From Lysobacter sp. S4-A87 (lineage in GTDB: Bacteria; Pseudomonadota; Gammaproteobacteria; Xanthomonadales; Xanthomonadaceae), in assembly GCF_022637455.1 (NCBI RefSeq), contig NZ_CP093341.1, forward strand, positions 1,240,001 through 1,304,000: a stretch of DNA of 64,000 bases, written 5' to 3'. The position numbers were made by a program, and so were the translations under genes. Under the pieces are notes generated by a model that searched no databases, had not been told where the DNA came from, and saw nothing but the letters and a program-made list of their open reading frames with translations. Position 1 is the first letter of the stretch, and each line of letters starts with the position of its first letter. Of the stretch, positions 43,201-51,417 are shown one piece after another.

Positions 43201-44544
43201 ATGCTGGAACTGCTGACCGTCATCGCCCTGATCATCCTCAACGCCTTCTTCGCACTGTCGGAGATGGCGCTGATGACCTCGCGCAAATTGCGCCTGAAAC
43301 AGATGGCCGAGGACCCGGCCCATCCCAGCCGCGGCGCGCGAATGGCCCTGGCCCTGGCCGAGCACCCGGACAACCTGCTGTCGACCGTGCAGGTGGGCAT
43401 CACCACGATCGCCATCCTCACCGGCACCTTCGGTGGCGAGGCCATTGGCCTTGCGATCGCCGGCTGGCTCAGCGACCTGTGGCCGGAAGCGGCGCGTTAC
43501 GCCCGCGCCATAGGCCTTAGCACCGCTGTCACGCTGATCACCTCCGCCTCGGTGATCTTCGGCGAGCTGATCCCCAAGCGCCTGGCCCTGACCAATCCCG
43601 AGCGCATCGCCAGCGCGGTGGCGTTGCCGCTGTACGGCCTGTCGCGCGCGGCCCGGCCGGTGGTGGCCACGCTGGGTGCGATCAACCGCCTGGTGCTGCG
43701 CATGCTCGGCATCAAGGACGACGCCCGCAGCGCCATCAGCGAAGAAGAAATCCGCCTGCTGGTCAGTGAGAGCCACGAGCAGGGCGTGATCGATGCCGAC
43801 GAGCGCAAGATGATGAACCGCGTGCTCAGCCTCGGCGATCGAACTGCCGAGAGCCTGATGACGCCGCGCACGCGCATCGCCTGGCTCGACGCCTCCGCGG
43901 AGTTCGCCGAGAACCTGGCGGCGATGCGCGAGACGCCGTTCTCGCGTTACCCGGTCTACCGCGGCAACGACAGCGAGGTGCTGGGCATCCTCGAGGTGAA
44001 GGCGCTCCTCGACCGCCTCGACGAGAAGGCGCCGGACCTGTTCAAGCAGCTGCGCGAACCGCTGTTCGTCTCCGAATCCACGCATGCGATGAAGCTGCTG
44101 GAGATCTTCCGCGAAGAGCAGCAGTCGCTGGCGCTGGTGGTCGACGAGTACGGCGACATCAGCGGCATGGTCACCGTCGCCGACCTGATGGACGCGGTGG
44201 TCGGGCGGATCCACTCGAACATGGGCCACTCCGGCGAAACCGAGGACGACAGTTCGCCGGTGGTGGAACGCGCCGACGGCTCGTACCTGCTCGACGGCTC
44301 GCTGCCGATCGAGGACCTGCGCGAGCTGATCGGCGGCGGCCGCCTGCCGGACGAGGACGAGCACGATTTCCACACCGCCGCCGGAATGGTGATCGCCCAC
44401 TTCGGTCGCATCCCCTATGTCGGCGAGCACTTCGACTGGAGCCACTGGCGCGTCGAAGTGGTCGACCTCGACGGCCCGCGCATCGACAAGCTGCTGCTGC
44501 AACGCATCGAACAGGAACCCACACCGGATGACACAGCGGGCTAG
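43201..44544 (+). CDS. CNNM/CorC (hemolysin C-like) membrane protein with CBS pair
   Basis: A 447-residue protein of the CorB/CNNM group, linked to Mg2+/Co2+ efflux and resistance. Residues 1-190 are the DUF21/CNNM membrane domain (NAFFALSEMALMTSRK, GTFGGEAIG, FGELIPKRLAL). Two CBS domains lie at about 205-330 (SLMTPRTRIAWLD, LALVVDEYGDISGMVTVADLMDAVVG), and a CorC_HlyC domain closes the protein (GSYLLDGSLPIEDL, TAAGMVIAHFGRIP). Despite the old hemolysin name, no toxin role is implied. Overlaps the next gene by 17 bp. Confidence 0.92.
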   Translation: MLELLTVIALIILNAFFALSEMALMTSRKLRLKQMAEDPAHPSRGARMALALAEHPDNLLSTVQVGITTIAILTGTFGGEAIGLAIAGWLSDLWPEAARYARAIGLSTAVTLITSASVIFGELIPKRLALTNPERIASAVALPLYGLSRAARPVVATLGAINRLVLRMLGIKDDARSAISEEEIRLLVSESHEQGVIDADERKMMNRVLSLGDRTAESLMTPRTRIAWLDASAEFAENLAAMRETPFSRYPVYRGNDSEVLGILEVKALLDRLDEKAPDLFKQLREPLFVSESTHAMKLLEIFREEQQSLALVVDEYGDISGMVTVADLMDAVVGRIHSNMGHSGETEDDSSPVVERADGSYLLDGSLPIEDLRELIGGGRLPDEDEHDFHTAAGMVIAHFGRIPYVGEHFDWSHWRVEVVDLDGPRIDKLLLQRIEQEPTPDDTAG

Positions 44545-45163
44545 GCAACAGCGGCCCCACGAAGCCGGTACGCGCGCACTGCTCGACGGCTTCGCGGAAG
44601 GCGACCCGAACGAGCAATTGCGCATGAGCGACGTGCTGCACGGCCTCGGCGACCGCTCGTTCGGCATGCTGCTGTTCGTCTCGACCATTCCGGCCTTCAT
44701 CCCGATCCCGGGACTGGGCGGCGCGATCAGCGGCCCGCTGGTGATCCTGATCGGCCTGCAGCAACTGTTCGGCATGCGCGAGCCGTGGCTGCCGGCGTTC
44801 CTGGCCAAGCGCGGCCCGCACCGCAGCGCCATGGCGCGCTTCCGCGACCTGCTCGCGCCGTGGCTGACGCGGCTGGAAAAGCTGGTCCGCCCGCGGGCCA
44901 CGCTGATGCTCGATCACCGTCTCGCAGACTTCTTCACCGGCCTGCTGCTGGTGCTGCTGGGGCTGCTGCTGTCGCTGCCCATCCCGTTCACCAACTTCCT
45001 GTTCGGCGGATTGCTGGTGGTGTTCGCGCTGGCGCTGCTCGAGCGCGACGGGTATCTGATGGGGTTCGCGTGGGTCGCCGGCGTGATCGCGATCGCGGTG
45101 TTTGGAATCCTGTCCGGGAGCCTGGCGGCCGCGGCGGCGCGCTGGATCGACATGGTGGTTTGA
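44528..45163 (+). CDS. ExoD family membrane protein
   Basis: A 211-residue protein resembling ExoD, named for effects on exopolysaccharide and alkali tolerance in rhizobia. The N-terminal soluble part (MSDVLHGLGDRSFGMLLF, residues 33-50) leads to hydrophobic segments STIPAFIPIPGLGGAISGPL, LLLVLLGLLLSLPIPFTNFLFGG and LVVFALALLE. The ATG lies 17 bp inside the end of the CNNM/CorC gene, indicating coupled translation. Confidence 0.85.
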   Translation: MTQRARQQRPHEAGTRALLDGFAEGDPNEQLRMSDVLHGLGDRSFGMLLFVSTIPAFIPIPGLGGAISGPLVILIGLQQLFGMREPWLPAFLAKRGPHRSAMARFRDLLAPWLTRLEKLVRPRATLMLDHRLADFFTGLLLVLLGLLLSLPIPFTNFLFGGLLVVFALALLERDGYLMGFAWVAGVIAIAVFGILSGSLAAAAARWIDMVV

Positions 45164-45194
45164 GGATTGATCCGGCGTACGCCGGGACCGCAAA

Positions 45195-47327
45195 TCAGCA
45201 GGCGACAGCCAGGAATTCTTCCGCCGTCACCGGATGCCCCAGCCAGTAGCCCTGGGCGAAATCGCAGCCGCGCTCACGCAGGATCGCGTACTGCCCTTCC
45301 TTCTCCACGCCCTCGGCCACCACCAGGATCCCCAGCGAGTGCGCCATGGCGATGATGGCCGTGGTCAGGGCCAGGTCGTCGGGATCGCGCAGCACGTCGG
45401 CGACGAAGCTGCGATCGATCTTGACGCCGTCCACCGGCACGCGGCGCAGGTGGCTCAACCCCGAGAAGCCGGTGCCGAAGTCGTCCAGCCATACCTTCAC
45501 GCCCATGCCGCGCAACTGCGACAGCAGGCTGCTGGCATGACGCTCGTCGCCGATCACCGCCGTCTCGGTCAGTTCCAGGTGCAGCAGGTCGGCCGCCAGT
45601 CCGGTTTCGCGCAGCGAGGCGGCCACCACATCCGGCAGGTCGCCGTTGCGCAGCTGTCGCGGTGACACGTTGACCGCCAGGAACAGCGGCTCCTCGCCGG
45701 CGCGTGACTCCTGCCAGCGCACGGCGTCCGCGCAGGCCTGGTGCAGCACCTGCGGGCCCAGCACTTCGATCAGGCCGCTCTGCTCGGCCACGTCGATGAA
45801 CACCGACGGCGCGACCACGCCCAGTTCCGGATGCTTCCAGCGCAGCAGCGCTTCGGCGCCGATCATCGCGCCGTCGACCAGGCGGAACACCGGCTGGTAC
45901 GCCAGGCTCAGTTCGCCGCGGTCCCAGGCGCCGCGCAGTTCGTGCTCCAGGTGCACGCGGCGCTCGACCGCCTGGTCCATCGCGCGGCTGTAGAAGCGGA
46001 AGCAGTTCTTGCCGGCGACCTTGGCCTGGTACATCGCGATGTCGCCGTTCTTCATCAGCGAGGTCGCGCCGGAGGCGTCTTCCGGGAACAGGGTGATGCC
46101 AATCGAGGTGCCCAGGAACACCTGGCGATCCTGCACCAGGATGGGTTCGCCCAGTTCGGTCACCAACGTCTCGGCCAGGTGCGTTGCGATCTTGCGTACG
46201 TCGGCGTGCGGGTCAGCGCCGGCCTGCACGAGGATGACGAACTCGTCGCCGCCGAAGCGCGCCAGCATCGCGTCGTCGCCACCGATGCGCTGCACGGTGT
46301 GCTCGATCCGGCGCGCGCACTGCAGCAGTACGTCGTCGCCGGCATCGTGGCCGAGGGTGTCGTTGACACGCTTGAAATCGTCGATGTCGGCGAACAGCAA
46401 CGCCAGCTGGCAGCCGGCGCCGTGCAACTGCAGCAGGCGCTGGTCAAGCGACTCGCGGAACGCCAGGCGATTGGCCAGGCCGGTCAGCGCGTCGGTGTAG
46501 GCCATGCGCCGGATCTCGCGATCGTGCCGGGCCAGGCTGCGGCTCATCCGGTCGAAGGCCAGCATCAGGTCGCCGACTTCGTCGTTGCGGTTGTCGATGG
46601 GCGTGGCGGTATCGAAGCGGCCGGCCTCGATCGCACGCGCCGACTCGGCCAGCTCGCGGATCGGGCGCACCAGCAGGCGCTGGATCAGCCACAGCGAGAG
46701 TGCGCCGAAGGCGAGCATGCCCGCGCCGAGCAGGCCGATCCAGATCACGTAGCGCTGGCTGAGCGTGTCGAGCCGACCGCGCAGCTGGCCCACGGCCTGG
46801 TCCTGGAAACGCCGCATCGCCACCAGGTCGTAGCCGATGCGGACGCCGCCGATGCGCTGCTCGCCGATCATGATCGGCGCCGACACGTCCATCACCTTCT
46901 CGTCGCATTGCGACATCAGCGCCTTGGAGGCGATGACCTTGTTGGCCATCGCATCGTCCATGCGCTTGCCGTAGTTGACGATGGCCTCGCTGCCGTCGTG
47001 CAGGACCTGCCCGGCGTCGTCATAGACGATCACGTAGCGCACGTCGGGATTGCGCAGCGTGGAGCGGCTGAGCACGCCGATCGCGTCGAGGTCGGAGTAG
47101 TACACCGGATTGGTGAGCGTGGCAGCCAACTGCGCGACCGCACCCTCGCCCTGCCGGCGCAGCGACTCGCCCATCATCGTGCGCATGGTCTGGCGGCTGA
47201 CGCCCTCGACCTCCATGCGCATGCGCTCCTGCCGGTTGAACAGCAGTGCGACCAGCGCCAGCACCACCAGCAGCGCGATGCCCATCAGCAGCATGAACTT
47301 GGCCTGCAGGCCGAAGCGGAGATTCAT
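45195..47327 (-). CDS. Membrane GGDEF-EAL cyclic-di-GMP enzyme with HAMP
   Basis: A 710-residue c-di-GMP turnover protein. Layout: membrane helix 11-30, periplasmic domain 31-193, second helix 194-214, HAMP about 215-268, GGDEF about 275-440, EAL about 450-700. The synthase motif RFGGDEF is intact but no RxxD product-inhibition site precedes it. The EAL catalytic set is complete: AEALLRW, NVSPRQL, LELTE, DDFGTG, KIDRSF, AEGVE. So both activities are possible, with EAL the more certain. The ribosome site ggaggt precedes the ATG, which overlaps the stop of the PhnD-like gene (ATGA). Confidence 0.94.
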   Translation of the reverse strand: MNLRFGLQAKFMLLMGIALLVVLALVALLFNRQERMRMEVEGVSRQTMRTMMGESLRRQGEGAVAQLAATLTNPVYYSDLDAIGVLSRSTLRNPDVRYVIVYDDAGQVLHDGSEAIVNYGKRMDDAMANKVIASKALMSQCDEKVMDVSAPIMIGEQRIGGVRIGYDLVAMRRFQDQAVGQLRGRLDTLSQRYVIWIGLLGAGMLAFGALSLWLIQRLLVRPIRELAESARAIEAGRFDTATPIDNRNDEVGDLMLAFDRMSRSLARHDREIRRMAYTDALTGLANRLAFRESLDQRLLQLHGAGCQLALLFADIDDFKRVNDTLGHDAGDDVLLQCARRIEHTVQRIGGDDAMLARFGGDEFVILVQAGADPHADVRKIATHLAETLVTELGEPILVQDRQVFLGTSIGITLFPEDASGATSLMKNGDIAMYQAKVAGKNCFRFYSRAMDQAVERRVHLEHELRGAWDRGELSLAYQPVFRLVDGAMIGAEALLRWKHPELGVVAPSVFIDVAEQSGLIEVLGPQVLHQACADAVRWQESRAGEEPLFLAVNVSPRQLRNGDLPDVVAASLRETGLAADLLHLELTETAVIGDERHASSLLSQLRGMGVKVWLDDFGTGFSGLSHLRRVPVDGVKIDRSFVADVLRDPDDLALTTAIIAMAHSLGILVVAEGVEKEGQYAILRERGCDFAQGYWLGHPVTAEEFLAVAC

Positions 47328-48253
47328 TCGACCTCCGCCCGCACCCGCGTGACACCGTCGGCAATGTGGTCCAGTGCACGCTTGGAATCGGGATCGATCG
47401 GCATGAACCGGGTGGTGCGGAAGAAGCGCAGCAGTGCGTCGCCGGCCTCCGGGTCGCCGGCGGCGTCCATCAGCACTTCGCGCAGCCGCGCTTCGACTCG
47501 CGGGTCGAGGTCGCCACGCACCATCTCGATCGCGCGCGGGTACTCCTCGGTCTCGCCGATCACCACCAGGTCGCTGCGGAAGGCCGGCGGCATGCGCCGC
47601 GGGTTGGCCCAGTCGAGGTTGCTCATCACTCCGACGTCGGCCAGGCCCTTGTGCACCCAGGTCGAGATGTTGAGCTCGGACCAGGCGAACATGTAGCCCA
47701 CCGAACCGGTTTCAATGCGGTCATCGGGCGACAGCAGGATCTCCAGCGGCAGTCCGCGATCGAGCAGTTCGATGGCGGGGACGAAATAGGCGCTGGTCGA
47801 GGATGGCCGCTGGAAGGCAACGCTGTGTCCGCGCAGGTCGCCGATCGAGCGCAGCCCGCTGTCGCGTCGGGCGAAGAACAGGCTGTGGTAATGGCTGGTG
47901 CCGTCGCGCTCGGTCAGCAGCAGCGGCTTGGCCGCGGCGCGCTGGCGCAACAGCATCGCCGTGCCCGTGGTCTCGGTGACCCAGTCGACCCGCCCGCGGC
48001 GCAGGTAGCTGGCCATCTGCTGGGAGTCCTTGGCCATCAGGATCCGGCCCTCGCGGATGCCGACGTCGGCCATGCGCGGGACCACGTAGTCGAGCAGCGG
48101 CTTGAGCTGCTCGTAATGGGTCTTGGGGTCGTCGCTGATGCGCCCAAGCACCAGCACGCCGGAGTCATTGCCGGCCTTCGTCGGAAACGACATGGCCGCC
48201 GATGCCAGCGCGAGTACGGACAACAGGGCGATACGACTCAGGCTAGCGATCAA
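47324..48253 (-). CDS. PhnD-like periplasmic phosphate/phosphonate-binding protein
   Basis: A 309-residue exported binding protein with a signal peptide (ALASAAMSFPTKA). The mature part has the PhnD/SsuA2 fold: VLGRISDDPKTHYEQLKPLLDYV, RRGRVDWVTETTGTAMLL, SLFFARRDSGLRSIGDLRG and FQRPSSTSAYFVPAIELLDRG. No permease or ATPase gene is nearby. Instead it is translationally coupled to the GGDEF-EAL gene, so it probably presents a ligand to that enzyme's periplasmic domain. It starts at TTG; an in-frame stop 18 bp upstream excludes a longer form. Confidence 0.88.
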   Translation of the reverse strand: MIASLSRIALLSVLALASAAMSFPTKAGNDSGVLVLGRISDDPKTHYEQLKPLLDYVVPRMADVGIREGRILMAKDSQQMASYLRRGRVDWVTETTGTAMLLRQRAAAKPLLLTERDGTSHYHSLFFARRDSGLRSIGDLRGHSVAFQRPSSTSAYFVPAIELLDRGLPLEILLSPDDRIETGSVGYMFAWSELNISTWVHKGLADVGVMSNLDWANPRRMPPAFRSDLVVIGETEEYPRAIEMVRGDLDPRVEARLREVLMDAAGDPEAGDALLRFFRTTRFMPIDPDSKRALDHIADGVTRVRAEVE

Positions 48254-48393
48254 GTACGGACGACCCGTCTAAGTGCCGCGGCCAGCCTAATACGAAACAC
48301 CGGCGGGCCGATACTGCAAACCGACGGCCGAACCGCAGTTCAGACCTATGGTTCAGGCCGGTGGTTCAGGCCTCTTGCCCACTTCCGGGGGCG

Positions 48394-49218
48394 TCAGTCG
48401 CCTTTCCGGGCCAGGGAGGCCATGCGCTGGGCATCGGCCAGGATCCCGCGCAGGATCCGCACCTCGCGCGAGTCCAGCCCGGCCCGCAGATACAGCCGGC
48501 GCAGCTTGCGCATGGCCGACTCCGGGGCACGCCCCTTGTGGAAGTCGATCGCATCGAGCGTGTCGCCGAGCTGGGCGAAGAAGCCTTCCATCTCCGAATG
48601 CGATGCCGGCGGCTCGCGCCGCTCCGGGCCACCCTCGCCGCCCTCGGCGTCGGGCCCGGTGGCCTGGCCTGCGACGGCGAGCACGGCCAGCCGCAATTCG
48701 TAGCTGAGCACCTGCACGGCGGCGGCCAGGTTCAGCGAGCTGTAGTCCGGGTTGGCCGGGATATGGACCGAGGCGTGGCACAGCTGCAGTTCGTCGTTGC
48801 TCAGGCCGGTGCGCTCGCGGCCGAAGACCAGCGCTACTTCGGCACCGGCCGCCGCTTCGCCGACCGCGCGGGCGGCGGCGTCGCGCGGCAGCAGTTCTTC
48901 CAGCGCAACCCGGCGGCTGCGTGCGGTGCAGCCCAGTACCAGCCGGCAATCGGCCACCGCTTCGGCCAGGGTCGCGCAGGTGGCGGCGCCGGCCAGGACA
49001 TCGTCGGCGCCGGCGGCCAGGGCGTAGGACTCGACGCTGGGGGCCTTCTCCGGAGCGACCAGGACCAGCCGCGACAACCCCATCGTCTTCATCGCCCGCG
49101 CCGCCGAGCCGATGTTGCCGGGGTGCTGGGTGCCGACGAGCACGATGCGCAGGCGGTCGGCCGGGCCGGGTACCTGGTTGGAGGGTGTGGAGGCGGGATC
49201 GGACACGGGGTTGGGCAC
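48394..49218 (-). CDS. trmJ: tRNA (Cm32/Um32) 2'-O-methyltransferase TrmJ
   Basis: Methylates the ribose of nucleotide 32 in tRNA anticodon loops. The 274-residue SPOUT enzyme has RIVLVGTQHPGNIGSAARAMKTMGL near the N-terminus, LVFGRERTGLSNDEL (SAM knot) and IPANPDYSSLNLAAAVQVLSYELR, all diagnostic. A Gly/Glu-rich linker (TGPDAEGGEGGPERREPP) joins a C-terminal helical domain. It starts at GTG; no nearby ATG keeps the family N-terminus. Divergent from suhB with 117 bp between starts. Confidence 0.93.
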   Translation of the reverse strand: MPNPVSDPASTPSNQVPGPADRLRIVLVGTQHPGNIGSAARAMKTMGLSRLVLVAPEKAPSVESYALAAGADDVLAGAATCATLAEAVADCRLVLGCTARSRRVALEELLPRDAAARAVGEAAAGAEVALVFGRERTGLSNDELQLCHASVHIPANPDYSSLNLAAAVQVLSYELRLAVLAVAGQATGPDAEGGEGGPERREPPASHSEMEGFFAQLGDTLDAIDFHKGRAPESAMRKLRRLYLRAGLDSREVRILRGILADAQRMASLARKGD

Positions 49219-49335
49219 GGTATCGACTTAGGAAGTCACGGCCTGCAATGGTAAACTCCGCGCCCCGGCCCCGAGCCGGTCCGCTCTTTGCCGCCGCCAG
49301 TCCGTCCCCCACCTCCCCCTACGAGGCCGCTTGCC

Positions 49336-50154
49336 ATGCAGAAACCCGCCGTCACCCTCATGGTCAAGGCCGCCCGCGCCGCCGGCAACGTGCTGCTGCG
49401 GCACATGAACAAGCTCGATGCGCTGAACGTGGTCGAGAAGGACCGGATGGACTATGCCAGTGAAGTCGACAGCCTGGCCGAGAAAGAGATCATCAAGGAA
49501 TTCCGCCGTGCGACCCCCGACTACGCCATCCTCGGCGAGGAAAGCGGTCCGCTCGGCAACAGCCGTTTCACGTGGGTGATCGACCCGCTCGACGGCACCA
49601 GCAACTACCTGCACGGCATCCCGCATTTCTGCGTGTCGATCGCCCTGGTCGAGAACGGCGAGCCGGTCCACGGTGTGATCTTCGATCCGCTGCGCAACGA
49701 GCTGTTCACCACCAGCCGGGGCAGCGGCGCGACGCTCAACGATCGCAAGATCCGCGTTGCCGACCGCAAGGATCTCAATGGCGCGATGCTGATCACCGGC
49801 TTCCCGCCGCGCGAGCGTGCGCGTACGAGCGCGCATCTCAAGTGCATCGATACGCTGTTGACCGAGGCCGAGGACATCCGTCGCACGGGTTCGGCGGCGC
49901 TCGATCTGGCGTATGTTGCGTGCGGTCGCGCGGATGCTTACTTCGAGGCCGGTGTGAAGCCGTGGGACATCGCTGCCGGTGCGCTGCTGGTGCGTGAGGC
50001 AGGCGGCAAGGTGGTCGACTTCCGTGGCCGCAGCACGGGGCCGATGGACACGCGCGGGCAGATGCCGCGCCAGCTGGTCGCCGGCAACCTGAAGATCTGC
50101 GATGCGCTGCAGAGCAAGATCGTCAATACGGGGTATGCGGCTGCGTTCGACTGA
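49336..50154 (+). CDS. suhB: Inositol-1-monophosphatase family protein SuhB
   Basis: Mg2+-dependent phosphatase; in E. coli SuhB also joins the rRNA antitermination complex. The 272-residue protein has GEESG at 67-71, the metal site [10 protein letters not shown] at 82-91 and the second signature [18 protein letters not shown]. The start [17 protein letters not shown] matches the family. A terminator lies about 25 bp after the stop. Confidence 0.94.
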   Translation: MQKPAVTLMVKAARAAGNVLLRHMNKLDALNVVEKDRMDYASEVDSLAEKEIIKEFRRATPDYAILGEESGPLGNSRFTWVIDPLDGTSNYLHGIPHFCVSIALVENGEPVHGVIFDPLRNELFTTSRGSGATLNDRKIRVADRKDLNGAMLITGFPPRERARTSAHLKCIDTLLTEAEDIRRTGSAALDLAYVACGRADAYFEAGVKPWDIAAGALLVREAGGKVVDFRGRSTGPMDTRGQMPRQLVAGNLKICDALQSKIVNTGYAAAFD

Positions 50155-50178
50155 GGCGCCCTGCCCCTGACCTCAAGG

Positions 50179-50205
50179 AAAGCCGCGCATTGCGCGGCTT
50201 TTTTT
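50179..50205 (+). terminator. Rho-independent terminator of suhB
   Basis: Perfect 11-bp stem aaagccgcgca/tgcgcggcttt with a single-base loop as written, followed by a T run ending in gttg. Confidence 0.9.
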
Positions 50206-50280
50206 GTTGCGCCTGTGGTTGTTGCGCGTGTTGCGCGTGTTGCGCTTGCGGGTTTGCGGGTTTGCGGGCTTGCGTCTGCG
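50206..50280. repeat. Low-complexity gttgcgc/gtttgcggg repeat tract
   Basis: Imperfect direct repeats: gttgcgcgt-type units of 7-9 bp, then gtttgcgg units. It follows the suhB terminator and leads into a fragment (50287-50313, cgccgggtcggggattgctccgc) matching the outer arm of the long palindromic element. No gene is supported. Confidence 0.6.
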
Positions 50281-50358
50281 GCGCGGCGGTGTCCGCCGGG
50301 TCGGGGATTGCTCCGCCCCTCCGGAGGCGGCGAGCCGTGACAGCCAAGGTCAAGATGG

Positions 50359-50382
50359 ATCCCGGCGTTCGCCGGGATGACG
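50359..50382. repeat. REP palindrome
   Basis: atcccggcg-tt-cgccgggat followed by gacg, between the suhB and secF 3' ends, directly beside the secF terminator. Confidence 0.8.
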
Positions 50383-50385
50383 GGA

Positions 50386-50417
50386 CAAAAGAAAAGGCCG
50401 CGCAAAGCGCGGCCTTT
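50386..50417 (-). terminator. Rho-independent terminator of the yajC-secD-secF operon
   Basis: Stem aaaaggccgcgc/gcgcggcctttt with a 3-nt loop; on the minus strand it is followed by ttcttttgtc. It lies about 22 bp after the secF stop. Confidence 0.9.
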
Positions 50418-50439
50418 TCCGTCGAACCAACAGCAGCCC

Positions 50440-51402
50440 TTACGGACGGCGAGCCAGTGCCGCCTCGTCCTTGGCCTTCGGCATCAGGTCCTGCTTGGTG
50501 ACCTTCAGGAAGCCGATCGTCAGCAACGGGCAAGCCACGAAGATCGACGACAGCGTGCCGATGATGATGCCGATCATCTGCGACTCGGCCATGCCCTGCA
50601 GCGAACCGCCGCCGTAGAGGTACAGCGCGAACACCGTCAGGAACGCAACGAACGACGTGATCACCGTACGCGACAGCGTCTGGTTGATCGACTTGTTGAG
50701 GATCTCCTGCGGCGTAGCACGCATCGAACGGAAGTTCTCGCGGACGCGGTCGAACACCACGATCGTGTCGTTGATCGAGAAGCCCATCACCGACAGCACG
50801 CCCGCCAGCACGGTCAGGTCGAACTCGTGGCCGCTCAGCGCGAACCAGCCGGTCACCACCACCACGTCGTGCAGCGTGGTCAGCACGGCCGCGATCGCGA
50901 ACTTCTTCTCGAAGCGGAACGAGATGTAGATCAGGAAGCCCACGACCACGAAGATCAGCGCCCACAGGCCGTTGATCGCCAGGTCCTTGCCGACCTGCGG
51001 ACCGACCACCTCGCTGCGCAGCACCTTGCCGGGGTTGCCCTCGAATGCCAGCGCATTCTGCACGTCGCTGGCAGTGGTGTTGCCCTTGTCCTCGGCGCCG
51101 GCCGCAGCCTGCTTGGGCTGCAGGCGGATCAGCAGGTCGTTGCCGCTGCCGAAGGACTGCACCTGGGCACCACCGTAGCCGGCACGGTCCAGGCGCTCGC
51201 GGACGTCATCGACGTCGACGGGCTTCTCGAAACGCATCTCGGTGACGGCGCCGCCGGTGAAGTCCAGGGCGAAGTTGAAGCCCTTGACCACCATGCCGCC
51301 GACCGCGACCAGCAGCATCGCCAGGGCGATGCCCAGCGACAGCCAGCGCAGGCGGATGAAGTTGATGTTGCTGTCGTAGGGGAAGACGTTGAACGGTTTC
51401 AT
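50440..51402 (-). CDS. secF: Protein translocase subunit SecF
   Basis: Inner-membrane partner of SecD that uses the proton gradient to complete export through SecYEG. The 320-residue protein has six membrane segments, GFNFALDFTGGAVTEMRF near the N-terminus, GPQVGKDLAINGLWAL, and VLSVMGFSINDTIVVFDRVREN, the conserved charged helix of SecF. Starts 15 bp after the secD stop. Confidence 0.95.
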   Translation of the reverse strand: MKPFNVFPYDSNINFIRLRWLSLGIALAMLLVAVGGMVVKGFNFALDFTGGAVTEMRFEKPVDVDDVRERLDRAGYGGAQVQSFGSGNDLLIRLQPKQAAAGAEDKGNTTASDVQNALAFEGNPGKVLRSEVVGPQVGKDLAINGLWALIFVVVGFLIYISFRFEKKFAIAAVLTTLHDVVVVTGWFALSGHEFDLTVLAGVLSVMGFSINDTIVVFDRVRENFRSMRATPQEILNKSINQTLSRTVITSFVAFLTVFALYLYGGGSLQGMAESQMIGIIIGTLSSIFVACPLLTIGFLKVTKQDLMPKAKDEAALARRP

Positions 51403-51417
51403 CTGCTTATCTTCCCG

